Assembly: GCA_947561585.1 (NCBI GenBank)
Contig: CANNZV010000261.1
Coordinates: 1-64,000 of the forward strand
Source: Caprella mutica
Taxonomy: Eukaryota; Arthropoda; Malacostraca; Amphipoda; Caprellidae
DNA: 64,000 bases
Direction: 5' to 3'
A model generated the notes under the pieces. The model worked only from the letters and a program-made list of their open reading frames with translations. It had not been told where the DNA came from and made no database searches. Shown here piece by piece: positions 1 to 12,600 of this stretch. The translations under genes were made by a program, and so were the position numbers. How positions within the stretch are numbered: position 1 is the stretch's first letter; every line of letters begins with the position of its first letter.

Positions 1-3
1 GAT

Positions 4-664
4 ACTAGTGCCTCCATTTTTGACAAGGCTGTCATTGGTCTTACGTCAAAACAGTCCTGATGTAATGTCTCAAATGAAACGGTCGGAAATGCTCAATGGG
101 GCTTAAGACCAGAGAACAGGGCAATCAAGTCATGTGAGTCTCTCACTTGATGCCCAGAGATGTGGGGAAAGAAGTTGTAACCCTTCAAGCATGAGTTTGT
201 TCGAAGTAATACAAGAAAATCATCTTTTGCCAACGAGATAATTGCAAACTATTAGGACAAGGGAACAAGTACTCAACAAAAGAGGCAATGTAGGATTGGA
301 TTGTTAGGTTTACACCCTCTGGTACTCGGAGAGGGTCAATTAACGTTTCAACAATGATGCCCGCTTAAAACATAAAGCCACAGCCTCCTTGTTGACGACG
401 AAACCAGTGTGGATAAACAGCTCCAGTAGGATTCAAACTTTAACCCATCCATCCAGACAATCAAGTGTGGCTCTTTCCTCATCTGTTAAAAGAACAAGTA
501 GGAAGTTTGTTTTCATGTAATTCTGTGTACATCGAATGCCTTTTTCCTTATGGGTCTTGTCCATAGGAGGCCTGGAAATGGGCTTAACGTTCCTCTTCGT
601 CTCATTTAAGACACTGTTTGGACGAATAACCAATGACAGCCTTGTCGAAAATTGAGGCACTAGT
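4..664. mobile_element. TIR DNA transposon or MITE, family unknown
   Basis: Bases 4-39 and 629-664 are inverted copies of each other, 34 of 36 matching, beginning ACTAGTGCCTC. Weaker inverted similarity continues about 20 bases further in. The interior has only a 75-codon minus-strand frame (433-660) that overlaps the right arm and resembles nothing I know. The element appears complete, but the window begins only three bases before it, so the target duplication cannot be checked. It would lie in or beyond the 3' part of the GPR180-like gene. Confidence 0.6.
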
Positions 665-1179
665 GTTATTTGGCTGCCTTATAACCTGTCTGGGTAGTTT
701 TTGCATATTTCGAGGGAAAAAGCTTTTCCTCGTAAACTCATCTCTCCTTGGGTTGGTGTCGGGATTTTCCACAAAATAAACTATTGTTCTCTTATCCCTT
801 CCAAGTTATAAAGCTAAATATAGAAGAGTCCTCCCTTCTGCAGGACCTGCTACAATTTTACCCTCTCGGTAGAAGTTAATCGCCCATTTTTTGGCTTTTT
901 CACAGAGCTGCAATAAAGCGATGAACAGTTAAAATGACTTCAAAATACATAAACGTTCATAACTTTCCAATTTTCTCATGGATTGAAAAAATATTTCAGC
1001 AAGATACTAACATAGAAGCAATCTTCCAGTGACCAAAGTTTCACTACTGTGCGATCAATATTATTGAAATTATTCACAAAATAGTGATCTGCAATAAAGC
1101 GATAAACGCAGTTTATGGGGTGACACAAAAGTTCTGCTACTCCATTTCGTTCATTGTAACTAAAATACATTTAAACTCA
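665..1179. other. Non-coding stretch with a 23-bp near-duplicate
   Basis: No exon is recognisable. A 23-bp segment around 909 (CTGCAATAAAGCGATGAACA and on) recurs with small changes near 1089. Confidence 0.5.
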
Positions 1180-1320
1180 TGAGTTATGAAGTATTAGTTC
1201 CTCCATAACTCAGAGCCACTTCATAGCTCAGGAACACTGATAGTTTCTATGATTGAAATCTTAGAGAAAACTACAGTCTTTAAAAGATAACAACGACGAA
1301 ATTCATGACATATATTGTTA
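1180..1320. repeat. Interspersed repeat R, copy 1 (5' part)
   Basis: This segment, containing CATAACTCAGAGCCACTTCA and ATGAAATCTT-like text, matches 51287-51420. The continuation found at 51480-51665 appears here only at 3090-3300, so this copy seems split by about 1.75 kb of inserted DNA. The family is non-coding and unclassified. Confidence 0.5.
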
Positions 1321-1627
1321 CCTTCGCAGAATGCGGGAAGGTCATATTTTTGCCGTGGTATATTTATTTATTTATCATCTTGTTATTCTGTTATGATGAT
1401 CACTTCTGGGGTTTGAGAATTGACACTAGACTTTCAAATTTTAATGGGAATATATGTGAATTTATCCCTTCAGAACTAATTGTTTATTCTTTATTTCCAT
1501 AATTGAGTAACTGATCTAATAAATGTCTATCAATATCAAATATTAACTTCAGTGTTTCAGTTGCTAAATTCAAGAAGGTGTTGTGACCGTCACTGTTGCC
1601 ATACCAGCATCTTATTCTGTCACGATT

Positions 1628-1758
1628 AACCAGTTGAATATTTAGGGGAGAACCGGGTGAGTTCGTACATTTTTCCTTTCAAGGCTTATAGAATCTTAAC
1701 TATTCAGGATACAAGTTCGTTCTAAATCACAATCGAATCTATAGCTATTCAACTGGTT
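1628..1758. repeat. Short inverted repeat pair
   Basis: AACCAGTTGAATA at 1628-1640 is inverted as TATTCAACTGGTT at 1745-1757, about 104 bases apart. It could be the ends of a tiny MITE, but no target duplication is evident. Confidence 0.3.
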
Positions 1759-2189
1759 ATAACTACAAACTACAAGCAGAGTACCACTCCATACAGTACT
1801 AAACAAGGGAAAAAAAGAAAAATTAAGTAAGAATTTCATGTACTGAATGGAAAATATTACATAAACTTTGAATACTGTATCCTCACAATTGACTAAAAAA
1901 CTTATGAGATAACAAAAAATCACAAAAGGCTTCATCACCGATGTCTTCTGAACTAGATCACAGAAGAGAATGAGCGTCAATTTCCATCGTTAGCCTACGC
2001 TTTGTCACTGGTGAATTTGAGTTTCTCTTTCTTGAAATTTGTTTCTCTCTTATCTAGGGTATCAGTTGTTATCATTGACCTTCTTGGTAATCTGCAACTA
2101 ATGCTGCACTTTCTAGGAGGAGCCTTTGCGAATGGCCGAATGCTTTCTAAAGATGTTCCTAAAAATGAAACATTCAATCTAGAGGGCGT

Positions 2190-2743
2190 TGTTGTCGCTC
2201 GGTGGATGGTGAAGTAGGAGAAGCCTTGGTGGCGGGTGAAGTAAGAGAAGACTCGGTGGATGGTGAAAAATGAGAATCCTTGGCCACGCTAGAAGTAAGA
2301 GAAGGCTCGATGGATGGTAAAGTAGGAGAAGGCTCGGTGACGTGTGAAGTAGGAGCAGGCTCGATTGATGGTAAAGTAGGAGAAGGCTCGATGGATGGTA
2401 AAGTAGGAGCAGGCTCTATGGATGGTGAAGTAGGAACAGGTTCGGTGGATGGCGCATTTTCTACTCGGTTGCGCTGATAATGGTTTGAACTATTCTCAGC
2501 ATATTCTGGAAAAGCGCCATTCTTTAGTAGTTCGCTGGTAAAAGCTTTCTTTCCTAATTTATGCCTATCAAATTCTGAACCATTTCTGGATCTCTTTGTG
2601 GCATCTTACAGCGTCATCAGAGGAAATTTATACAATTTAGCAGCTTTACGTACTGCTGTTCCATTTTCCCAGACGTTATATGTCTCTTCCACATCACAGG
2701 AAGAATACTGTTTCACTCTTTTACGTGTATATACTCGAGGCAT
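2190..2743 (-). pseudogene. pogo/Tigger-like transposase relic (psq HTH N-terminus)
   Basis: A minus-strand frame starting at the ATG at 2743 reads MPRVYTRKRVKQ, then VRKAAKLYKFPLMTL. This is the basic start plus pipsqueak-type helix-turn-helix of pogo/Tigger/jerky-like transposases. A TAA follows directly where the family has an arginine-rich linker, and the frame continues past it as a lysine-rich stretch (KLGKKAFTSELL). The DDE catalytic domain is missing. The frame instead enters a proline/glutamate-rich nine-residue repeat (PSIEPSPTL type). The gene is therefore dead: one early stop and an internal deletion. It sits in intronic or 3' sequence of the GPR180-like gene on the same strand. 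Confidence 0.65.
2199..2452. repeat. 27-bp minisatellite inside the pogo-like relic
   Basis: About nine degenerate copies of a 27-bp unit containing GGATGGTAAAGTAGGAGAAG. Because 27 is a multiple of three, both strands stay open. The minus strand gives a PSIEPAPTL repeat and the plus strand an SMDGKVGEG repeat. The minus frame is continuous with the transposase relic, so the repeat probably arose within its coding region. Confidence 0.75.
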
Positions 2744-3089
2744 ATAAATAAATATAGAGGTGAATTCATACATAATGGGGTGAAACCGTACAGAGGAGGA
2801 TGTGCCCGTACATATTTGTATGATGACACCCCACACCACCATTTTATTTTCAAAATGGAATACATCAGATATTAATGAGTTTTAACTAAATGTTAACGTT
2901 TACATACGTAGAGAATATCCGAGTGAATACTAGTATTCCATATAAAGTTTCTAGATAGTAAATTGTAATTGCTATGGCTTAGCTCAAGTAGTGAGGAAAT
3001 TACATTTCGAGATCCCAGACGATCAAAAAGAAATCGAATCGATATATGTTGTTTATAGGGAGTCTGAAATTGGTATGAGACCAACAGCT

Positions 3090-3482
3090 CCCAGAAAACA
3101 CAAAGTAATGAAGTAGAAACGAAAAAGATATGTACGCTCTTAGCTAAAAGATAGATATTTGATTTCTCGTTTTGTCGATTTGATTACTTAAAGATTTCTA
3201 AAAGAAAATACGGTGCACCGCGATACGGTATCTAAAAGAAATCTATATTGTAGCGAAATCACTTTCAATTAGCTATGTTTTAGTAAAAGCACCGGCGACT
3301 GCACTAACAGATAGAAGACGGAAATGAAGAGGTGATAGTAAAAGCCTTCGAGTCTACCTAACACAAAAATTTAAGACCTCGTAGTTGAAGAGCATAACCC
3401 TAGCGCTATCCTCTAAAACTGCAAGTAGCGTTAAAAATGTTAACATGAATAAAGGACAATCCAATTAAGCTTCAACAGTTCA
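3090..3482. repeat. Interspersed repeat R, copy 1 (3' part)
   Basis: Bases 3090-3300 match 51480-51665 (TAGATATTTGATTTCTCG; ACGGTGCACCGC). Bases 3290-3482 match 20465-20686 (AATGAAGAGGTGATAGTAAA; GAGCATAACCCTAGCGCTAT). The two blocks are contiguous here, suggesting a single longer family of which the other loci are fragments. Confidence 0.6.
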
Positions 3483-3522
3483 TCTAACAAATTATACGAA
3501 AGTTTCTAATCTTTTTTATTAC

Positions 3523-3681
3523 CTGCAGAAGAAAATGGAGAGTGTGCGGGTTGTGGTCTATAACCATGGTTGTTCTGAGTTCACAGAGGTACCACACGGT
3601 TACTAGACACCTCAGAACTAGTGACAGGATACCACTCCACTTGCTGTAGTGGTAGGTATCTTCTACTACAGAGTGAAGTAC
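3523..3681 (-). CDS. GPR180: GPR180-like exon 8 (transmembrane segment 5)
   Basis: Acceptor TGTTTCCAG and donor CAG|gtaata bound 53 codons: VLHSVVEDTYHYSKW, the helix SGILSLVLRCLVTVWYLCEL, then NPHTLHFLLQ. The open phase and the family pattern predict at least one more exon with TM6 and TM7. I did not find it between 1 and 3522. Confidence 0.8.
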
Positions 3682-6600
3682 CTGGAAACATAAGGCAACT
3701 TTAGAGGTAGGTACAAAGGTAGTATCTTAGAGATAAATAAATAAAGTCCGCAAATGTAGTATCTTGGATATATATATAAATAAGTTCTGCAACTGTAGTA
3801 TTTTAGAGGTATACAAATAGATGGACAAAAAAGGTAGTATCTTAGAGATTAAGTTAATGACGCCATAGTTACCTTAGTGGCAATGTAGAGAATAAGACAG
3901 AGGCAATTGTACAGCACCCACAGCACATAGAGGGTAACAGTGTGCTGCCCATAACTGTTAGTAACGGCCCATCCTTTCGCTAACAGCAACAACAGCAGTA
4001 AAAAGAGACTCTCTGAACACCCCAGCAATATCTCAGACACAATGTCAAGAGACCTGACGTACTGGCCTGAACTTCCTTGTATGATCTGAAGATAGGAGAT
4101 AGTGTGGCACTGAGACAACCTGAACACTGTCAAACTATTCGAATGTTTGTGTTTGTCTGTTTGTCAATCATAAGATTGTACAAACTGTAGATAATCTCCG
4201 AACGCAAATACTCAAACGGGTGGTTTGTCAATTTCGTGCATGTAGCTACGTTCAATATTGTTAGCTACAGGTACAATTGTTAAACTAGTAAGTTTAAAAA
4301 CTGTTAGTTTTTGATGAAGCTTTACTTCAATAATTTCCCAAATCACTTCTAACGAGTTTAATAACTAATAATTTCCTCGTGTGACTCTAAGAGTTGCATA
4401 GACACTCACAGTGTTCGTGTACTTAGTGTTTGTTATTGACGTTTTACCTAAGACATTGGGTGACCGGAAATTTTGGTCTCGAACTTATAAATGGCCAATA
4501 GTAGTTTGTTCTATCCACTAGTTTGTTGTACTGTACACTTCATGATTGCTTAATGACCTGGCAGGGGGTTCAGGGAGCGACATGCCCCCCTTTACATCCA
4601 TCTTAGAATTTTATTTATACCTCAGGCCGAATTTTCAGCTCAAATCTCTCAAGTTAAATAAATGTCAAAACATGTCAAAATTACTAATGTTACGTATCAT
4701 TTTACAACTGTTAATGATGTTATCCGCTTTTAATAAATACGCTACACATTTTAGTACTCATAATTTCAACTTTTTATATTATTGATCTTTAATAAAATTA
4801 GACCGAATTTCCTAGAACCTACAGATTGATAGGTAGTGTGTTATAATTGGCGTAATTACAGGTAAATCATTTCTCACCTGACTAATTGAAGCGAAGAGAA
4901 GGGTGAGGGTTTGGAGAGTTAGAACACCTGTGAACAGCTGTATCACATGTAGACGCTGTCAAAAACACAGATGTTAAACACCAAACTCATAATTAGGAAT
5001 TCATTTAGCTAATGATTACGGCCCAGTTGCGAAATACGACTCCCTCCAATGGATAATAAGTGTTTTTGTGTGTTTTTAATGACGGCTGTCATGAAATACG
5101 ACACCTTCCAAATATGAAAATTGTATCCGACTCCTCAATCTTAAAATGTGATATTTTGGTGATTGAAAAGAGATGGCTGTCACGAAACACGACTCCTCAT
5201 GTTATACACAACGTAAGACCAACCTAACCTACCTTCAATAGAAAAACAAAAAGCCTTTCTATGTTTATACCATTCATTTTAAGTACAACTTATTAAACCT
5301 TATAATACAATGAAATATCCTTTATTAAACTTTATAATATAATTAAGTATTCAAATGATTTCATTCAAATACTTGAATTTAAATTAAGAGGAGTCGGATT
5401 GTTTTAACATCGTCTCTATACAACTGTCATGAAAAGCGACTCCCCTGAATTCTCCCCGTAGGAATACTGAAGAGATACGATTTAATTACAATGAGAGGCG
5501 TCGTATCTAATTTTTGTATTCCGAGGGAGTCGTGTATCGTGACAGTCATCTTTTTCCAACACCAAAATATTATATTCTAAGACCGAGGAGTCGGATTGAA
5601 TTTTTGAATTTCAAAGGAGTCGTATTTCGCAACTGGGCCAAGATTACATAGTATCGAATTAGGGAGAGTAAATAAATAGAAACTAAATTAATTATTCGTT
5701 AAAAATTGAATTCCTAACTGAAAAAGAAAGTTGTTCATAAAAATTCATTATTTGGTTCAGGTTTTTCACGTCTTGTTCCTGACGATGAAAAGACATCCTC
5801 TAATCGAATAATAATAAAAAAACCTTATACGTTGATGATAATGAATCACCATTTTGAGTATAAATAACCTATAGAAGAATTGCTTGAAAGTAAGTCAGTA
5901 ATCAGAGTTCTCTTTTTTGAAGACCATTACAGTGGATGCAAACTTGAGCTGTATATAGATAATAGACCTTGACCATCCAATAATTCTCTACATATGACCT
6001 TGACCTTTGAACCGATCGCTCCCAAAATCTAATCAAATTGGTCCTGGATAATGACCAACCGTTCCAAAAAATTTCAGGCCATTTCATTGAATTCTTTTTG
6101 AGTTATGTAGCTAATAACCAAGTTACAAATAAATTCCCACCAAAACATAACCTTGCGCAATTTGCGAAGGTAATAAACTGATGAAGTTACAGGTGAAATA
6201 ATCAACAACAACCCTACCCTGTGTACAGAGCTGCACTCACCACTTTGTAGATGATGTACACATGTAGTGGAGTGAGAATGCAACCGTAGACGAGTAAACA
6301 GAATATAATGATGTAGCCTAAACCCTGTGAAGGAACAAAAGAAACAATTAACAGTTAGAAAAGAGGTCAAAGTGATCTAGGGGTAAGTTACGAGTTATGG
6401 ACAGATCCGCATTTTTCGATAATGTAAGAAAAACTAGCAACTTGCTTAATTCTATTTTTGATGCCTGCAAGGTATCATGGATACCAACTAAAATATATAA
6501 TTATTCTATCGTTTTTTCTTATATTCTCGTGGAAAAAGTAGGAGGAGCTTAGAAACAGTCTGGGGGAAAGACTTAAAAAACCTACGTGTGTACGGTCCAT

Positions 6601-9600
6601 TACACAGCACTCTGGTTTCATTTTTATTTCATTACCTCAAAGAGCGACAGCGGGGACATAATTTGAGGGAATGTCTAATGTACTTTTTGTACTGTATGTA
6701 CTATAATTAACTTAATTTTGGAAAAAGTATTCATATCGCAGCAGAACATAATTCAGGCATTAAAAAGGCTATTTCACACGTGGCGTTTTTTGCAACAAAA
6801 ATGCAGCAAGAAAAAAACGCTCAATCTAAGTGGTCATACAAAACGCATCATGTTAATTCAGTCTTTACGTTTTTTTATGCACCATTTTCTTAGCTGCAGC
6901 ATGAGAAAACGCACGTGTGAAAGGGGCCTTAAAGCCCATTCTATACCAGCAGATAAACGCTTCGTTTACACTGCCCAGTTTACGTCTCTTCAATTAATCT
7001 CGGTTAAATGAATTGAAGGCGGTAGAAACGCTAGTGTAGACTGCAAATTTGCTTTCCATTCATTTAACCTGATTAACTGAAGAGACTTCAACTGGGCAGT
7101 GAAAACGTGGCGTTTTAACTGCTAGCATAGAATGGGTCTAAGAGTTATTTTCATGCGAGTTTATGATAATTGGTTGCTAGTTCTTTAGCTTGTACATACC
7201 TGCCTATCGCTGGAGAAGTGGTACTCAAACATGCTATGCTCGTCTGCTGGTGGTTTGCCATTTACCAGCGCTAGGTTGTAAGTGACACTCACATCTGCAC
7301 CACTGTACTCCCAGCTGCAGTTGGCATTGAGTCTGCAGGCAACTAGCGACAGGTACCAGAACCTGTGGAACGAGCAAATCGGTTATTATAGAGTAGAACT
7401 CCTCTATAGTGAATAAAGAGTAATAACTTACTGAGTAATAAACTTTAGATATTAATTTGTTCTACATTATCTATATCTTAACCCGTACATGGAGGGTGTC
7501 CTTATTTTGGGACAGCAATCTGTAGATGTAGCACATCAGCAAAGTTGAAATTGAGCATCCGTGTACGGGTTAAAACAACTAATCACAGTCTAGAACAGTG
7601 TTTCTGTGGGTAAATTACTCAAAGCAGGGTAATTTAATTATTTAATAGCCAAAATAATAGGGTAACTGTTTTTTTTATATTAGTCAGTTACGCTACTTAC
7701 TTTCCTGCAATATTTCCAGTCCTTATTTTATAGAAGTAAAACCACTTGGTATTATTTATCATTTCATGATCTAAGAATCTTTGTACAGGGCAGGGGTTGC
7801 CTATAAGGGGTCCCGTGGACCCCTAGCAATGGTCCCCAGCTATGAGCAGCAACATTAACTGTTAATTTAAAGTCAATGTGATTACATGCATTTCCAAACA
7901 TATATAATTATTCCTTATTTTCGTTTTCATATTTTTCGATAAGTACAACTCTTTAGCCCTAATTCACTGAACAGGGGACCAATACACCCTGACAGAGTCA
8001 CATGATGTGTAGAACTTCATGTTGAAGTGCAGCTCAGCCGTGCGGTTCGTAATAGCTTCATCATGTGTCGAGACATGACGAGTGAGGGTAGTGAAAGTTT
8101 GTTCCGTTGGCTCGTTGTGGTTTATTGTGGTGTTCGGGTAATGTGGACCAATGTTCAGTGACGCCAGAAGTTTATTTTTTGGGTGCAGGAGACCCAAGAT
8201 CAGTGACTGTGCAATATGGTGCAGTAACAAGTGCATATAATTATATGTAATTAGTGGTGATTGGGAAACTCATGCTTGAGCTATAGACCAGCGAACATCC
8301 ATCTATTAGTTTGTTTACCAAAAGCTGTATCTATTAGTGATCCCAGTGCTTGTTCATTGTTGTATTAAGTATTTATATTCATTTATTGCATTATTAATTA
8401 TATTTTATTCTTGTTTCAGCATAAATAAAGTTAGTTATTTGAATAACAGAATGTCACGTAAATTAAAATTGTTACCTAAAGACATAATGAATTGTATTCT
8501 TTAGCTTGATGTAAGCGATGTGAAGGTGATTTGCTAGAGTTTGGTGCTATGTATGACAGCGAAGACGATCAAGAACATCTTCTTGGGTAAATTGAAGAAG
8601 ACACTAACGAATATCAGTTGGAGGGCCTTCAGCAGCTGAGATGAGGGAGCCCACGCAAAGATGCTAACTGGGTGAGGACAAAGTGGACAGAAAGACACGC
8701 TTCCGTTGCCATTCCTGCAAAGCAGCTGTCTGCCAGCATCACTACTATCCACTGTTCCCCAACTGCGTGTAAATTACAAGTAAGGACTTATAGAGTCGAG
8801 CTGTTGTATTTATTTTACGAATATTTAATTTACCACTAATCCTCTGAACATGGGTAAGTTAAACCCAAGTAAATAGTCTTTAACACTGAACATGGGTCTA
8901 TTGGACCTATTTTTTACACGTCTGTTTCCAATACTCTGACATTAATTTTTCAGATGAGGGACCTGTTGGAGGAGAGCCACAGTATTCAAGATCATCTAAG
9001 AAGATCGTAAAGGAAATCGCCGGTCCAGTTTTCTTTTTATGAATTGGAAAATAAACCAATTTCAAATAATCTGTTTTCTCAATTACCTATTTGCATAACA
9101 AAATAGATACCTATAGAATGATCATATTTATGTGGCAATTAAATCAATTACTGGAGGAAACTTTGGATTTATATTCTGTACTAAAATTATTTTGATGAAA
9201 AGTGTATATTTGAAATTTTCTATGAATTTTTAAATCTCGGGTACAGTAGACCCATGTTCAGTGGATCAAGGACACGGATTGATGTTCAGTGAATAAAGGT
9301 TAAAATGAATGAAAATATTATATTTATAAATCACTAGAAGATATTACTACTATTTTTTTTATTTCTAGTCCTAGATGTTATTTTTATTTCTAATTTTCTA
9401 GTATTTTATTTCTAATTTTCTAGTTCTAGTTTTTATTTCTTCATTTCTAGTTTTATTTCTTATTTTCTATTTTTAATATTCCACCTAGCTTTAATAAATT
9501 TGAATAAATATTTTGATGGGGTCTAGGACATCTCGTCCACGGACATTTCGTCCAACGCACATTTCGTACACGAATGGCTTAATTTTGTATTTTTATAGTG

Positions 9601-12600
9601 TTTATGGAATATATTTTATATTATTTTTCACTATTACATTAATAGGCAGGTGTAAATATACAATAATATAAGTGATTTAAGCCGTATATGAATTACACAC
9701 AAAAATGTGTATCTATCGATTACAGCTATAAAATTAATTATGCTAAACGGGTTGACTGTATCTTTGAGTTATTGACCTCGTTTAATATTTTGCATTAATT
9801 AATGAATTATGAGTATCTAAAGTTCAGAACTGAAATAGCAGGGTCCTAACAAGAATAAATGTGTGTATACTTAGGAATTAAAGTAATTACAATAGAGGTA
9901 AATAATAATTATTATTATATATGTGTATTATGTAAGTCCGAAAATATGAAACAGTCCAATGACACGAACGTTTTTACGTTTGAATAATATAACGTAACGC
10001 TGAAAAGAACTAATATCTAGCTAATTTTTTATATCATTTTTTTAGTAGTATATTATATACCTGCCTATTATTATGTATGCCATTTAGGTAAAAATGAAAT
10101 ACTAATTTTTGAACCAATAGTGTATCTAATTACCTATAGCTAGCTAATCTGAACACTACTATTGATGATTATTGTAGTTACAGTGAAATAAACACCACAA
10201 AAAATGTCTCCGTTTTCTATGTTTATGTACTGTAATAACATCAAAACATGCCAGGTAATTATTACAGATTTTATAAGACTCGGTGTAATAAAAGTGGGGC
10301 CTGCCTGTATATCATTAAAAAGTTTTTACTTTTATTATTTTACTGATGCAGGCCAACAGGATAAAAAGATTGCAATAAGAATTTAGGCAAAGACAATACA
10401 TTTCTAATTACCATCAAATGTGTTTATATTGAAGAATATATATAAATAATGTAAGAAATAAAATAAATGCACACAATAAATATAATACAAAATAAAGCAA
10501 TTCGTGGACGAATTGTCCGTTGGACGAAATGTCCGTGGACGAGATGTCCGTGGACGAGATGTCCGTGGACGAGATGTCCGTGGACGAGATGTCCGTAGAC
10601 GAGATGTCCGTGCACGATTTTGATGCTATTTAATTAGAAGTATACACACTGAAATCACATTTTATCTCATGGGTCCACAGTTAAAATAGTTTTCTATGCA
10701 AGGGTCCCTGAAGAAATCTATATAGGGAACCTCTGGAAATGAAATTATTCAAGTGGGTAACTTAAAAACACTGCTCTGGTTGAATTCTCTAGTTGGTTGT
10801 AGCTACTCCAAGTGAATTTTGAGGGTAATTTAATTTTTACCACCTCGGTATGAAGAGCGTGTTTACTCGTTAGCTTTACTATTGACTCAACTGTTACCTG
10901 TGTACAGGTGTGTGCCAAGTGTCGAACTAATTAAGAGAGAGCTGGGAAAATTAATCACCTAGGGTAAGTTCCGAATTATTGGACGGTTACACATCTTCAG
11001 ACATGTGAGAAAAAAGTATAGAATAATTATTTGAATTGCTATTTTAAATATTAAATACGTTTTACCATTTGTCCGAAAATATGGAACCGTCCGAATAATA
11101 AAGAGTTTACGCAATTCGTTAAATTTACTTCATCACTTATTCGATGTTTTGTCCTCTAAATCTTTAAGAAGGTTTAATGGAATTGGAGTGAAATAAAAAG
11201 AATAGCAATGATATAAATTTGACTGGTATATACAGGGTGTCGCTTTGGTCACTTCAAAGAAATCTGGTATGGGTAACTCGAAATAAATTTAATCGGTAGC
11301 AGAAACAATGGATGAAAAAATATAGTGATAGTCAAGATATGATGACCAAACACTTTTGAAATTTCCCCCTCATCCTTTGATGTGTTATTGCTTTCCAAGT
11401 TTATTTCATCTTAAAGATATTGTAATATTAATGGTTATTTCGATACATAATTCTCATTAACCAAATGGTACAAATTATTCACCAAATGGTACAAATCATT
11501 CACCAAATGGTACAAACTATTCACCAAATGGTACAAACTATTCACCAAATGGTACAAATCATTCACCAAATGGTACAAACTATTCACCAAATGGTACAAA
11601 CTATTCACCAAATGGTACAAACTATTCACCAAATGGTACAAACTATTCACCAAATGGTACAAACTATTCACCAAATGGTACAAACTATTCACCAAATGGT
11701 ACAAACTATTCACCAAATGCTACAAACTATTCACCAAATGGTACAAATTATTCACCAAATGGTACAAATTATTCACCAAATGGTACAAATTATTCACCAA
11801 ATGGTACAAATTATTCACCAAATGGTACAAATTATTCACCAAATGGTACAAATTATTCACCAAATGGTACAAATTATTCACCAAATGGTACAAACTATTC
11901 ACCAAATGGTACAAATTATTCACCAAATGGTACAAACTATTCACCAAATGGTACAAATTATTCACCAAATGGTACAAATTATTCACCAAATGGTACAAAT
12001 TATTCACCAAATGGTACAAATTATTCACCAAATGGTACAAATTATTCACCAAATGGTAGATATTATTCACCAAATGGTACGAATTATTCACCAAATGGTA
12101 CAAATTATTCACCAAATGGTACAAATTATTCACCAAATGGTACAAACTATTCACCAAATGGTACAAATTATTTACCAAATGGTACAAATTATTCACCAAA
12201 TGGTACAAATTATTCACCAAATCGTACAAAAATAAATGTAATTCAAATACTTACGGATTTATTCCAATGATTTATGTCCGAGTGGGTCACATTTGACAAA
12301 TATTTACATTATCACTTGATTCAAAGTCATGAAAATAGAATTAGTTTCAATAAATTCTTTGTAGGATAAGAACAATTTTCAATAACTAGAATGTAAAGAT
12401 AACGGACCAGAAATGAAGCTAGTAAAGATAACGGACCAGAAATGAAGCTAGTAAAGATAACGGACCAGAAATAAAGCTAGTAAAGATAACGGACCAGAAA
12501 TGAAGCTAGTAAAGATAACGGACCAGAAATGAAGCTAGTAAAGATAACGGACCAGAAATGTAGCTAGTATAGATAACGGACCAGAAATGAAGCTAGTAAA

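Noticed and set aside
1696..1980. Hydrophobic 94-codon minus frame as the missing TM6-TM7 exon
   Set aside because: No phase-0 acceptor in place and no match to the expected pattern; hydrophobicity follows from AT-rich codons.
2893..3084. Possible last GPR180-like exon
   Set aside because: The 63-codon minus frame lacks hydrophobic helices and family motifs.
6718..7011. 97-codon plus-strand frame
   Set aside because: Spans two MITEs and their shared TTAA, with no family resemblance.
11435..12235. Long open frames on both strands (MVQIIHQ and LVNNLYH repeats)
   Set aside because: They arise because the 21-bp unit is a multiple of three; no start context, introns or non-repetitive protein sequence.
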